Positions 44,486 to 57,500 of a stretch of DNA of 64,000 nucleotides are shown here, in pieces. Within the stretch, counting starts at the first letter, position 1. Each line of letters opens with the position of its first letter. The DNA comes from Ciona intestinalis (taxonomy: Eukaryota; Chordata; Ascidiacea; Phlebobranchia; Cionidae): contig NW_004190396.2 in the NCBI RefSeq assembly GCF_000224145.3, positions 62,001 through 126,000 on the forward strand, given 5' to 3'. The translations under genes were made by a program, and so were the position numbers. A model generated the notes under the pieces. That model was not told the DNA's origin and searched no databases. It saw only the letters and a program-made list of their open reading frames with translations.

Positions 44486-47400
44486 ATGAACGAATCATTC
44501 GCCATTTTCGGTCAGGACGAGAAACTGGGAGCAAAGATGGCGGACCCTCATGGAGGCTGCGTGTCGGCCTCGCTTAATTGCGGTAAGTTTGTGGGTTGTT
44601 TAATAAAGTAGGGGGGTTTGGGTTCGAAATCAGGCCAGGGTTGAAAATCCAGGGATCCCGGGTTCTAATCCAGGTCAGGGTTGGAGAACCAGGGATCCTG
44701 GGTTCGAATTCAGGCCAAGAACTAGCATTGTACGCGTAAGTGTCTTGAACAAAATTGCGGGTAAGTGCTTAAGCAGGAAAGGCAACAATTAACCTTAGGA
44801 TTCAGTATATAGTGCGAAGACGGATACATTATTAATGGGGGGGCGACCTTTGTAAGCGCCTAACATTGGACTGGGCCGGGGGGTTGGGGCGCGATGTTCG
44901 CGATGAAATTGGATTTTTATCTTTTGGCAACAAAATTACCGTTCGCGTAGATCGCCATCTTTAAACCGCGCGGCGAATATCTCAAGCCATTGTCACGTCA
45001 CAATCGGCATTTATTATTTATTTACGTCACAACGGCTTAATCTGAAGCTGCAAAAGGTATTTGTGACATCACAAAACATAACAATGAAGTTGTGTTAAAG
45101 CATTGTGAATCACAAATACGAGATAATATACATCGCTTATGTCGTCATAACCGCGTCGATGCAGCCGCGTAAATCGCACTCAATGTCCCATTCAAGCTGC
45201 TACGTCACAATCGCTATTCTTTCCCCACAATAGACAATGTTAGTTAACAATTTCCCGTGTGTGACGCAACAATTAAAACAATAAAGAACAATGCAGTGTA
45301 TTCTAATACATTGTAGAATGCTCGCGTCATCTTACAGCGCACACCGCGGTTGCATCGAATGAATAATGCAACAACATATCGACCCGCATTCGATAAAATA
45401 TCAGACTTTTATATTTTCCTTAAAGACCTCAAGTATTTTAACTTTTTTTCGAAAATCTTTTTTATTTTAATAATATTTTCGCAGTGACGTCATTAATTTA
45501 TGACATCACCAGTGATATCATGACGTCACTCGATCAATATTAGCCAAGAGCAAAAATAGTGGATATTTTTCATTAATTCTTTATTTGTTTATTTAACCGG
45601 AAACAAAATGGCCGCCGGTGACCTGGTTGATTGTGACGTATATAACACGCAACACACGACTATTATGACGAAACACAGACTTGAATTGAAAATCTAGAAC
45701 CCCGGTCACGTTATGGTAATGCTTATGACGAAATAATTGAAAGTTTTTGCGATTGTGACGTCATAATACCTTTATTGTTAGGCGATTGGTTAATTAGGAC
45801 GCGTGTTCGTTTTTAATTGTGACGTAATAAACATGAAATTAAACGAGATTGCCAAAGTTAAATGATGCATTATGACATCATAATATATAACTTTTATGTG
45901 ATTCTAGAAAAGACGAAACCGCGAAAGTAGAACAAGACGATTGTTAACAAAGCTACGTCATAATCCATAATCAACACGCGAATCGCGTCGCTAAGTATCC
46001 GCACCTGTGACGTAACAATACTAAGACACAGGCAAACTTCGATATCGCTAAAATATATGATTTCTATGCGATCGCGATTAAGTGGTTTTAATTGTTCGCT
46101 AGCAAAGTGGTTTGTGGAGATTAATTTGAGGTAATGTAGTTTAGAACCAACTTATTGTAAATTATCTAAAGTGGTCACATGTATACGCACGTGTATATGG
46201 ATTAATTAAGGGGGGTCATTAAGTGTAAAGTCGCTAATCCCCCTCACCCGTGAGACTTTAGTCATTAACAAAGTGTTTGTTAATTGATCGACAAAGTGGG
46301 TCGCGGTGTAATAGTTGCTGCATTATGACATAACATGCATTATAAATGTGACGTCACATTGAATAAACAATCGTCTATATTTGGATTTTAGGACTTGAGA
46401 TAAAAAAGTTAAAATATGTTTGGGTCTTGATGGCTTGTAACTTTTGTTGGGGATTATTTTGTTAATTGTTGGGAGGGTCAGGTTTTTAAGAGCTTTGTTA
46501 AGCGTTAAATAAAGAAAGAAAGAAATTTAAATAAATTAATTTAATTTTAGATTGAACTTTCTTAAACACAGAAATAAAATAAAGTTTTTGTTTGGCCTCG
46601 AGTTTGTGGTGGGTTGGGGGTTAGCGACGACTTTTTAGAAAGTTCTCAGGGTTGTGGGGTTTGCAGGGGTTGGGGGTTGGGGGGGAATAAAATATTTTTC
46701 TTCGCTTCATTTTATCCGAAAGCTCTGATCGAGTTTTCGTCTCGTTTGTTTTGTCACAGACGCGGTTGTAGGCTAAACATAAACGAGATGAGGCGTCGCG
46801 ATGTTCCATTGTTTGAAGCGGTTTGTCGCCCGATGCATCGATTGTTGCTAACTATCCGTATTATTACGTCACAATAAAAAAAATCGCTGATTCTTCGATA
46901 TTTCTAGAATTTTTATATTTATAACGTAACAATATAAATGCGTGTATTGGTATGACGTAACAGTTAATTCTTATATACCTTTGTGACGTAATAAACAAAA
47001 TATCGCGCCGTTTGTTCTTAACAATGGAATCCGCAAAACATTTTTGGAATTTCTTGATTATTTTCCTGTCGGATTAAAAATCGCGGACGCCGCGTATTAT
47101 CGCGTCGACGTCGAAGTCTTTATGTTTAATGAATGAAGGCAGTTGTAAGAGACGCGTGTAACTCGTTCGCGCCTAAACGGGGTTCGCTGACACTTTTTAA
47201 AGAAATTAGTTTTTTTACGATTCCCAGCCCTTTGCCAGTTTCGCAGTTTTTATATTTTTTTAATTTTTGTTGCAAAATTGGAACAGTTTTAATATTTTCC
47301 GCCAAATCCTAACATTTTGCGAATTTTAACATTTTTTTGCAATAATTGCATTTTTGGTGAAATTTCAATATTTTATGAAAATTTTAAAGTTACTTCTCGA

Positions 47401-50400
47401 AGAGTTAAAATCACTCCACGTCAAACTCGAATGTTTCCACTGTCACACCCTCGCTCATAAAATTTTAACTTGGGGTGAAAAGTTCATCTAGATATTTATC
47501 TCCCCCCCCCCCGGACCGCCACCCCATATTTGAAGAAAAACTTTTCGCGAAACTTTTACATAATATAGAACTGTGGGGTAAGATGGGACAAGTTTTCATT
47601 CTGTTGTATCGTCCCATTTGGTAGTAAACAAAAAATCATTAAAGACACGATCAGGGTTTTGGGTGCTAACGGTATCCATCTTACCCCACAGTAATATAAC
47701 GTTAACTGTTTTGAATTGCATGAATCTGGTTCCTATCTATAATGCTTATGAAGTTGGAATTAAATAACAGTCAGGGTCAAGCGGAATATGTTGCAAACAA
47801 AATCAAGCTCAAACAATAGTTTATTATTAAATTCATATTTCCCCTTATGACGTCACAAACCATTATCGTTACCGCAATCACGTGTGCGCGCTCATGCGTG
47901 ACTTATTGTTTGTTTCCGGATAATCAGGAAATCCGTTTATTACGTCATATTACCGGTTGTTCTTCCACGCTACAACGCGCAAAGCCGCCATAACGCGATC
48001 GTCGCGACAATTCTCGATTTTTGACTCTTTGTCAGCGCCATTTTTCTTTGTGACGTAACAGAGTGCGTGAATACGTCATAATACCTGCTGTGACTTAACA
48101 ATGATCCCAAACAGATTGTGAACAAGGATAACAGATGTGATTATGAGCGGACAATGAGAATTATTACTAAACGATGACTGGGGTTGTTACGTCATGTTTA
48201 TGATGACGTCATTATTCATGACGTAGTAAACAAAAGTTATAACAAAGCATCCAATTGCAATATACATTGTACTAACTTGGTGTAAGATGGATTAGCACAT
48301 GATATCCCATATTACTTGCGCGTGTTTTCAGCGATTATAACAACGGTGTTTTAAAGTCGTGAGGATACAATTTTTAATTCTGTGAATATTCTTTGTTGAC
48401 TACCAAATGGGACGACAAAATGAATAAAGATGTCCCATCTTACCCCAGCTTACTATATAAACGATTTACAAACAAATTTAACCAAGTTTTCCTTACAGAC
48501 CCCTGCCGCATCCCTCTATGCGTAGGATGTGGCTCCCCTATACACGACCAATACATACTACGTGTCGCTCCCAACCTTGAGTGGCATGCTGGTTGCTTAA
48601 AATGCGCTGATTGTGGTCAATACTTGGACGAGACGTGCACGTGTTTTGTAAGGGATGGGAAAACGTATTGTAAACGGGATTACACAAGGTGGGTCCTTAT
48701 ATGGTGTGGTGTCATGAGGTTCTGACGTCACGAGGTTGTGACGTCATGAAATTATGACGTCATGATTATGTGACGATATGTATATTTGACGTAAAAATAT
48801 TTTAATAATATAATTTTGTGATGTTACATTTTTGTGACGTTATAATTGTATAGTGTTGCGACGTCACAGAGTGCTAAATAAATGACGTTCTCGAAAACAT
48901 CGACATATGAAAGTTAGCGAAACATGGGCATAGCTCTCTTGTTGTCAAGTTTATTAATATTGTATCGCCTGTGTTCTAATTGCGCGTCGTATTTCCACCG
49001 TTTGTTGCAACATCAATTATTCATTATTTGCAATGTGTTAGTAACATAAGGCGGCCATGGCGCACACCGCTGTTCTATTGTGACGTCATAAATAGTGCGG
49101 TTCGAGAGGTTACATGTTCTACAAATCTAAACTATTTTGCAAATATTACGTCATAATCGCATTATTTGAACATAAGTCAACATTATTACGTCACAATTAT
49201 CATTCAAAACAAACAATCGTCCATTGGGGGCGATTGTGAGAATACAGGAGGATACTGTTACGTAATAAACCCCCATTATTGGACAGTAAACTGAATAATA
49301 GTCGAACAAATACGAGAATAAATCTTGGATATCACAATCGCGGCCACCCAACGTCACAATCCCTTGTGTTTATCCATAATTACATGAACTTTGACCCAAA
49401 CCGTCGCCTGGTGGCGCCAAATATAGTCCATGACGTCATACAACGGTGTCAGGGGAACAACTATAAAGATGAGAAAGCCTAATTGTGACGTGGCGGGTTT
49501 AACACAAAGAAATTGGGAATTATTTCAATTGTTTCGTCATAGACCACGTGTTCGAATCCGTGCCAAGGTGGAATGGAAATAATATATTTGAACTCACATA
49601 GATATCGTATTAATTCAACGTAAATGTTAAATTATTGGGCAAAACACTTAATGATAATTCCTCCAACCGAGTGGTCACTTGTGGGTTGTCTAAATTATCA
49701 ACCATACAGAAAAACAATCACCCAAAGTTACATACGTGGTAACTCGTAAGCGGGTACGAGGTGTATGAAACGGAACACCCGTGTTATAACGATTGTTTGC
49801 CCGCTATGTGAGGAAAAATACTCTTTCAATGCGGATCAATATAGATAACGACAGAACAAGTTTCATTGCTTCACTCATCATCACATCATATACAACATTA
49901 ATGTTCATGAGGATAAACAAGTTGCATTCATTTAATCTAACGCACTAATAAATTGCACTCACACATCATAGACGTCATATATATATATGATAACACCGGA
50001 AGTTATAAAACTTTTCGAATTTTCATCATTGTGACGTAATGAATGACTTCCCGATTGTCGGGTATTCCCAAGAGGGGGAATTCCCAGGGGGGCGCATACC
50101 ATCGATAATGGAACAGCGATAGGCGCGATGCAAAACAAGAATTCAAATGTTGCTGCATAATTGGACGTGTATGTCGTCACTATCGACCATTGTAACATAT
50201 GCTGGGATTGGTTGAAATGAATTCAAAATTTCCCGCGTTTTTCAATTATGTGTTTGGTGAATATTTTCCACTGATGATGGACCAAGTTACTGTCTAGATA
50301 CTAAACACATGATCAGCAGATGTTTCGGACAGTAACTTGGTGGATAGTAACCTCTTTTACACTGATGATGGACCAAGTTACTGTCTGGATACTAAACTCA

Positions 50401-53400
50401 TGACCAGCAGATGTTTCGGACAGTAACTTGGTGGATAGTAACCTCTTTTACACTGATGATGGACCAAGTTACTGTTTGGATACTAAACTCATGATCAGCA
50501 GATGTTTCGGACAGTAACTTGGTGGATAGTAACCTCTTTTACACTGATGATGGACCAAGTTACTGTCTGGATACTAAACTCATGATCAGCAGATGTTTCG
50601 GACAGTAACTTGGTGGATAGTAACCTCTTTTACACTGATGATGGACCAAGTTACTGTCTGGATACTAAACTCATGATCAGCAGATGTTTCGGGCAGTAAC
50701 TTGGTGGATAGTAACCTCTTTTACACTGATGATGGACCAAGTTACTGTAAAAATAAATGTAACTAGTTTGTCCTCGCGTTTTTAACACTGATATTTTCAC
50801 CCAGGTTATTCGGAACAAAATGCAACAAGTGTGGTCTCTGCTTCAGTAAGAACGACTTTGTAATGCGAGCCAGAGACAAGATATATCACATACAATGTTT
50901 TAAGTGTGTGGCTTGTAGCAGGCAGTTAATACCAGGGGACGAATTCGCTCTAAGAGACGACGGTTTGTTCTGCAAAGCTGACCATGAAGTTGCAACATCC
51001 GGGGACATGATGGGTGAGAATGACGTGTACATGACGTCATGAGTTGATGACGTTATTAGGCTTCAAAAATACGTTTTTTTGTGGATTTTGTTTAATGACG
51101 ATGTCATTAGTTGATTATTACGTCAGCGATCGTAACAAATGTGGTTGTGACGACATTTACTGTGATTCTAATTATTAAAATCTTATGAAAGAAATTCTAA
51201 ATCTTTGTCAGCTGCGCTTGTTACGTCATAATGTTATTTCAAGCCAGCAAAAACGCGCGGCGCAAATTGTCGCGAAAATATTTAAGTCGTTGCAATGAAT
51301 GGTTGAGTTGAATGTAATTGGGGAGTTATTAAGGTAGTTTGGGAAGAATGGACGACTGTTTACGCAAAACAGAGTTTACTTGGTAGTTTCTCCTGAGTCT
51401 ATCGCGAGGTTGGCTAAGATTGCAATCAGGTTAACAGTCGCAATGGCTCGCTATATACACAACGGTTCATACCTCGCATAGTTTATAATGCACGCCCCGA
51501 GCACCGGTACGAGTGAGAATATTACAGATGCGAGGATAATGTCTTTGATCTTTTAACTTGGGCGGAATGTAAGAAAGTCAAGACTAAAGTTCATGGCCCC
51601 GGTTTGTGACACTGAATATCCAATGTAGAAAATATCTCCGCTTATGCTGTATGAATATGAGCAACCGTCTAATTATTGTGATAACGATCCAACGTTGAGT
51701 CGGCTTTGAAGTTCGCATGTCACCTTGAGACGTTGTGTTTATTTGTTCGCATCCAGATAAGCTTCGCTTGCTCACAAACCGTCCTTTCGCAAAACCGGCC
51801 CTCAATGGTTGTCGCCATTTTTAAACCACCTTTCCGCCAATTTTAACCAAATCCGATTTTAATATTTTCAACGGAATAAAGCTCGCACGACCTTTTCAAC
51901 AAAAACTCCAAAATTTAAATATTTAATGAGAAAATCTTCGACCAGTATTCAGTAAAAACTTTATAAAATATTCCCTCCTTTAAATCCGTCCCCGTGGTTG
52001 CCGTTTCCTGTCTAAAATATTTGACCAAAATTTTAAAATTCCGTTAAATTTGTTCCGCTCCAATGATAATTAACTAAATAATGTCGAAGCATTTTTTCTT
52101 CTCTCAAAAATATTCAAATTTTCATTCTTTAAAAAGTTCCGATATTTTATCTTTTTCCAAAATTGATGATTTTTTTTTCTTCCAGTTCACGACGGCCACA
52201 TGATTCCGGGAATTCCCCAAACCCCGAACCCTCAAGGGGTCATCAGCCCTCAAATGGGGGGCGAGAGGGTGATCAGCCATCGGTCGGGTGGGCACAGTGG
52301 GGGGCAAAGGCGAAGCAAAGATGCGAAGACGACGCGAGTTAGGACAGTGCTCAACGAGAAACAACTCCACACGCTTAGAACTTGTTACGCGGCCAACTGT
52401 CGACCTGACGCTCTAATGAAAGAACAACTCACAGAAATGACTGGACTATCTTCGCGTGTAATAAGGGTTTGGTTCCAAAACAAAAGATGCAAAGACAAGA
52501 AACGTTCCATAGCTTTGAAACAAATCCAGGAGCAGCAAGCGAAGCAACAGCATAATAACGAACAGGTGGGATACTAACGGTACAGGGTTCGAACCCCGGG
52601 GTGATTTATGATTACATTTATAACGGAACAAACAAATAAAGCGGCCACAGCGGTGTCGAACCTCGCTGCTATATTCAGGTGAACAAACACCCAACATTCA
52701 AACCCCGCGATTAATTTCGAATCCATGTTCGCGTAGTCATTGATGATGCGTTAATCACCCTTTGTTACGTGTGAGCTACTGTAGCGACGACGACGATTAA
52801 ACATTAACTTTAAGAAACCGATGATTCCAACCAAAGGGGTGATACGTCATAGCGGGCCACCCCTCCCCAGAAAACCGTTGCTATGGTTACAGCACAAAAA
52901 TAACTTCAACATTGAGTATTGGTCGCCACAAAGTTTTAAACACTTTAGATTTAATTCGAAACCTCCGACTTGGTCCTCATACTTACTGTGTGTAGTGTTT
53001 ACCTGCGGTACAAAGTTTATCCTCAGCCGTATGTTGGCTGGGTAAGCAAACACGGTTAGATAAGCTTGCTTGTACGCGAGGACAGATCAAACAAAACGTT
53101 TGGTGAAAATTTCGTGTCTTGACTTGGCCTGGAATTCCAATCTGACTGAAAGTTTTGAAATAATAAAAAAATCCAGAATTCTTGAGTTGAAATTCAAACT
53201 ATTGACATGTTTTAAAACATCATAATACCAATTCTTAATCACAATTGTTCATTCCAAACGTCCGAATCAACTTTGTTTCCGTCATTCTTACAAAACAATC
53301 CAGATATTTTAAAAATAAACAACTTAAAAGTTTTTTAATTTCATCCTAAGCTCCATAAAACGTTAATTTTACCCTAAATTTTCTTGAATTTTAGGGTAAT

Positions 53401-54537
53401 AACGTCCAGGGTTTATCAGGGATGAACGGAGTCCCCATGGTTGCATCAGAACCTGTAAGAAACGACAACTCAGTTAGTGTAGCTCCTGTTGAAGTGAGGA
53501 ACTACCAGCAACCAGCTTGGAAAGCACTCAGCGACTTTGCTCTTCAAAGCGAAATAGAACAACCGGCCTTCCAACAACTGGTGAGTTACATTCACAAATA
53601 TAAAACACAAGATTCCATTATTCTTACGCACCCAGAATATATAAGACAACTTGAATATTGCATTTCAAACAACATGTTGCTTCTGCTACAAGGCATAACT
53701 GAATGTAAGGCAGATTTTCTCGGCTTTTCCAGTGTAAAAAAACAGTAATTTCACTTCAAAGTTTCGTCCGCCATTCACAAGGCTTAATTAGACTTGTGAT
53801 AATATTTTCCAAATTAGCAAAACTTTTAAAACACAAGATATCTTCCTTGACCACAATAGAGCACGACAGCACGACCCTTAACATTGCAAAAATATAACTC
53901 AATTCCTAAATTCCAATGTTCTTGTCCTTTCACGTGACAGTTTGTTGCAACAAATAACTTAACTTCGCAAAAGTTTGCAGCTAAACTATTCAGTTTTAAA
54001 TTCCTGATAAATGATAAAAATCTCCAACTTTCAATCAAAACAATTTTCGCCACAAATTGTCCACAACAGCAAATTGAAACAACTGAAACAATGCAAACAA
54101 CCCAATTATTAAACACCAAAAAGTCCATATTATCAGCATATTATATCACGATGCAGTTATACTGGCCCGACCATTACAACAACAAATATAGTAAACTCGG
54201 TATACATGTTTATATAAGAACTCTTATATTAGCTACCTTCCAGTATTGCAACCAAATAATTCAAATCTTAAAACTGATATAATTTTCTGACTTTTCAATA
54301 TTACGACAAACTTCGACCACAAATTGTTCACAACAAGAAATTGCATCAACTCATTATTTGTGACCAAGTAACCGATTCCTTTCATTCTAGATGAACAACT
54401 TTTCCGATCAAGGTCAAGGCTCGATATCCGATTCGTCCGAAATCAGTAGCATTCCTTCAGTTTCCTCAGCCAGCATGGATTCGACCACATGTTCCACCCC
54501 GCACACAGTCGAATCAACTGTACCGGCGTGTAGCTAA
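44486..54537 (+). CDS. Isl: LIM-homeodomain transcription factor Islet
   Basis: Six exons in phase: 44486-44582, 48499-48688, 50805-51013, 52186-52565, 53395-53580 and 54391-54537 (stop TAA), giving about 402 residues. LIM1 (exon 2) has [33 protein letters not shown] and [12 protein letters not shown]2 (exon 3) has [18 protein letters not shown] and [17 protein letters not shown]. The homeodomain (exon 4, about residues 215-275) has [20 protein letters not shown] and [17 protein letters not shown]. Exon 5 holds the Islet LIM-binding segment ([24 protein letters not shown]) and [17 protein letters not shown], followed by a Ser-rich tail. Islet proteins bind DNA in the nucleus and form complexes with LDB and LHX3-type factors, controlling motor-neuron and cardiopharyngeal fates. 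The start is uncertain: the frame is open from 44318, the first ATG is 44486, and the ATG at 44537 (AAAGATGGCGG) has a better context. An upstream exon is possible. Confidence 0.95.
44620..44719. repeat. 40-bp tandem repeat in Islet intron 1
   Basis: GGGTTCGAAATCAGGCCAGG (44620), GGGTTCTAATCCAGGTCAGG (44660) and GGGTTCGAATTCAGGCCAAG (44700), separated by AGGGATCC-containing spacers: 2.5 units. Confidence 0.9.
47565..47697. mobile_element. MITE-like element in Islet intron 1
   Basis: Starts TAGAACTGTGGGGTAAGATG, ends ATCCATCTTACCCCACAGTA, with GTCCCATTTGGTAGTAAACA inside. Shorter than the reference copy. Confidence 0.75.
48270..48457. mobile_element. MITE-like element next to Islet LIM1 exon
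   Basis: Starts TACTAACTTGGTGTAAGATG and ends GTCCCATCTTACCCCAGCTT followed by ACTATATA. It lies 41 bp before the acceptor of the LIM1 exon. The open frame that seems to extend LIM1 upstream is this element, not coding sequence. Confidence 0.8.
48707..48778. repeat. 16-bp array of CRE-like octamer in Islet intron 2
   Basis: TGGTGTCA (48707), TGACGTCA (48723), TGACGTCA (48739), TGACGTCA (48755) and a partial TGACG (48771) stand exactly 16 bp apart, starting 18 bp after the LIM1 exon donor. Spacers are partly similar (CGAGGTTG, TGAAATTA, TGATTATG). Confidence 0.9.
49615..49830. mobile_element. SINE copy in Islet intron 2
   Basis: GGGCAAAACACTTAATG, GTGGTCACTTGTGGGTTGTC, CAACCATACAGAAAAACAAT, CAAAGTTACATACGTGGTAA and GTACGAGGTGTATGAAACGG in the family order. 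Among the longest copies here. Confidence 0.8.
50270..50748 (+). repeat. 91-bp minisatellite, five copies plus a part
   Basis: Units start at 50270, 50361, 50452, 50543, 50634 and 50725, exactly 91 bp apart and almost identical. Each contains ACCAAGTTACTGTC and, about 45 bp on, its inverse GACAGTAACTTGGT. Same unit as 21755-21988, opposite orientation. Confidence 0.97.
51014..52185. other. Islet intron 3
   Basis: Starts with ACGTCA motifs and becomes AT-rich towards the homeodomain exon, with a long pyrimidine tract before the acceptor at 52185. No exon or recognised repeat. Confidence 0.5.
52566..54390. other. Islet introns 4 and 5
   Basis: Intron 4 (52566-53394) begins with a tRNA B-box-like GGGTTCGAACCCCGGGG at about 52587, without a matching A-box. 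Intron 5 (53581-54390) is AT-rich and featureless. Neither shows another exon. Confidence 0.5.
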
Positions 54538-57500
54538 CACGACAAACAATTACAAACATTCATCATACGTTTGTGTAGATTCGTAGTTTTTGTTAGACCC
54601 GCAATATTGTCCCATCTGCAAAATGCAACCAAAGAAGAAAATATTCTTCTGGCAACTAACTTATATAAGCTGCTTAAAACTTAAGCGGCAAATTGTTTCC
54701 TTCCCGGATCTTACACACAAGCCATAGGCAGTGTTGCCGAGTATTTAACGCAGTGTTGCCGATTGTTCCAATTTTTGTGTTCCCAAGTAATATAAACCAC
54801 GTCATTATGACGTCACAAAAATGACGTAGTTCCACGTCACAATCAAACCAACAAGCACAATCAACAAAAGACAAATCTCGTTATTTTTAGATACGGTGCG
54901 TAGTATGCATGTCGTCTTATATTTTGTCTCATTGTGGTCGCAATTTACAAAATAAAATCAAAAATAAAGAAAAACTTTCATTCACTTAATTTACAAAGTC
55001 AAAATTTGAGGTTTAGATAAACCATTTTTTAAAAAAGTTTTCGGAATTCGTTTTGAGTAGGTTCGAGCGCGTGGCGTGCATCATGTGGGGTCCCGGGTGA
55101 ATTTTGACCCCAAGTTTCACGCATGGGTGGCGGGCCCCCCAACACATTCGCCCCACACAAACAGGGTACGTTGGGGCCGGGGGTTAATTTTCGCTTAATC
55201 GCACAAACTATTTCGATGCACCGCAAAACTAAAAACACAGCGGCTACAAAATTTGTGAAAGTTGCGTCAATTATCCCAATTTTACAAAACTAAAGACTCG
55301 TGTTCTTTATGAACAAACAGAGATATGTTACGTCACAGACACCCACTGTTCAAAGTTTAAAACCACTGGAGTGTGACCAACATTATTTTTATCAAAACAT
55401 AAAAATAGTAAAAGTCAAAACACCATACTTTTTTTGTAATTACTGCTTGATTTGTTTTTAATCAACTGCAACTCACTGTGAGTTTATTGTATTGTAGGTT
55501 TGGCTGCCACGCTTTTATTGTAGGTTTAGCTGCCACACTTGGAACTTTTACTCAAGTAGTTTTTACTGTAGCGTGTTTTAACGACTGTCGCTTTTTGGGC
55601 ACTGACAAAAAAATGAAAAAAGTTGTTTTGTTGACTCGCTATCGTATATTCGAAGAGATAAATAAAACTCGTGTCAATGAATAATGTATTTTTAACATTA
55701 GGACAAGATTCTTATCAATGGTTGATATATCTTATGTCGGTTGGACGTCGTGTTAGTTTGGTTTGGATGTTGTTAACATGGAAGTTCTAACACTGGGTGT
55801 GTTTGGCGACATTATGTGGGACATGCGGGGTTGGGACCGCTATTTATGGGGGGGGGGACGCCATTTATTGGAGAGGGGGGTGCCAGAATAGAGGGTGTGG
55901 GGGGGGGGCGTTACAAAAGAAGATGGCAGATCACAAATTAATATCCTTTTTACAACCGAAATTTTAAAAGCAAAGTCACAATATTTTGTTTGCAATATAT
56001 ACAATTATTTATCCAATTATGTACATACAACGTGTTACGTCACAAACAAAAACAACAATAAAAAACGTAATATACTGTGACGTAAAATATTCGTTTGTTA
56101 CGAGCTGATAAGCGTGACGTCACATTTACGAGGTACAACCTTAACATGAAGTTTACGAGAATTTTTTCCGCTTATCGAGTTACGAAAATTATTTTCCTCA
56201 AAACGACTCGTTCTGTGTGTGGGGTGGGTGGCCATTTTAACGAAAAATATCCATAAATTTGTGGAAACGAAAAATGCCCAAAAAAATTGAGGAAAATAAT
56301 TTTTGACAAATATTAAATAAAATTCATCTCCGTTTTTTTGCTGCTGATCGCCAAAGTTTTTATGAATGGGCCAAGTTTTGATTCATAAAATATTAATTCG
56401 CCAAATACGTCACAGCCATTTTGGAACCAAAATATGTCGCGCGCCAAGCTGTTACGTCACAATACCCATTATTCATCGCAAAAATGGCGACAAAGAAAAT
56501 TTTCGGTTTTGAAAATCAAAAAATCGCGTTTCGTTTGTTACATCGCGTGAGGTGTTTATGACGTAACAGACGAAGTGACAGGCAACCAATCACTGACACG
56601 TCATTAGTAAGTTGACACTTGACACTTGTCACTCGGTGTAAAATGTTAGAACTCCACTTTTTGATCTAACTATCTAAACTCACAATAGCGATTGTTTTCG
56701 AATAAAATCATCGAATCGACAACAAGAGAAATGAGAAACCACTTGTTCTCGCTTTGTTACGTAACAATGGCAACTGTGAATTTTCAATGCATGACGTTTA
56801 TACAAACAAGCGAGCTCACAAAGCGACCAAGATAAACAGCGGCAATGCATAAAAGAAAGATCTCGGGTTCCAGCATGGATCCTTCTTTTATTTTTCGCGA
56901 CAAAACGCGATTTGATTGTTGTTTCTAAGCAACAATAGAAGAATTAAACCCCCGGGTGACGAGAGCATACAACCAAGTGACAAAATCTTTAGAAAAACTT
57001 TGTTCTAGTAAAAGTTTGTGGTAAAAATACTTGAAGTTTTCAATGGAGTCACTTAACTGCTGAATGAGTTGAAATATGACCCTCCCCCCCAAACCCCCCG
57101 AACCCCCAAATCCCCCTAAAGTTTCGCAACTCGTGTCGTTTCGGAAACCGTGTGACGTCACAATTAAAAAGATCTAATTCGCGACAGCAGTTGTTATTTT
57201 TAGCACAAACTGTTAATACAACTAAATAAAATTTTATTTTTATCACAAAATCTAAAAATTCGAGAAAATAAATTAAACAATCGAGAAACAAAAAGGACTG
57301 ACGTAACAATCAAACCGGGAAATATAGCAATTGAACATTCGAGATCAAAGACGCGAAAATGGCGCCAAATATTAAATTGTAGAATTTTACAACTTCTTTC
57401 CGACCACGTGGTTGCTTTGATCACAATGTGTGCTCTATGACGTAGACAAACACTTTTTTTTTAATATGTCAATTCAACTGTGACGTAATAAAGAAATTGT

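Larger units (their letters stand above)
44583..48498. other. Islet intron 1
   Basis: Nearly 4 kb, dense in CpG-intact ACGTCA/ACGTAA motifs. It holds a 40-bp tandem repeat near its start, MITE-like copies at about 47565-47697 and 48270-48457, and poly-purine G runs near 46660. No exon recognised. Large first introns of LIM-homeobox genes often hold enhancers; nothing here proves it. Confidence 0.5.
48779..50804. other. Islet intron 2
   Basis: Contains ACGTCA motifs, a SINE copy (about 49615-49830), a TATATA run near 49980 and the 91-bp minisatellite (50270-50748), which ends 56 bp before the LIM2 exon. No extra exon recognised. Confidence 0.6.

Noticed and set aside
48393..48498. N-terminal extension of the Islet LIM1 exon ([13 protein letters not shown]...)
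   Set aside because: This part is the right end of a MITE-like element plus intron. A clean acceptor at 48498 and phase match to exon 1 (44582) replace it.
50270..50748. Regular direct repeats resembling a CRISPR array
   Set aside because: The 91-bp units are contiguous, without unique spacers, in an animal intron: a minisatellite.
52580..52610. tRNA-like B-box in Islet intron 4
   Set aside because: GGGTTCGAACCCC is present, but no A-box at the right distance and no cloverleaf.
55029..55238. GC-rich minus-strand frame (PMRETWGQNSPGTP...)
   Set aside because: Considered as a terminal SCAPER exon or a separate gene, but no match, no acceptor in phase and no neighbouring exon.
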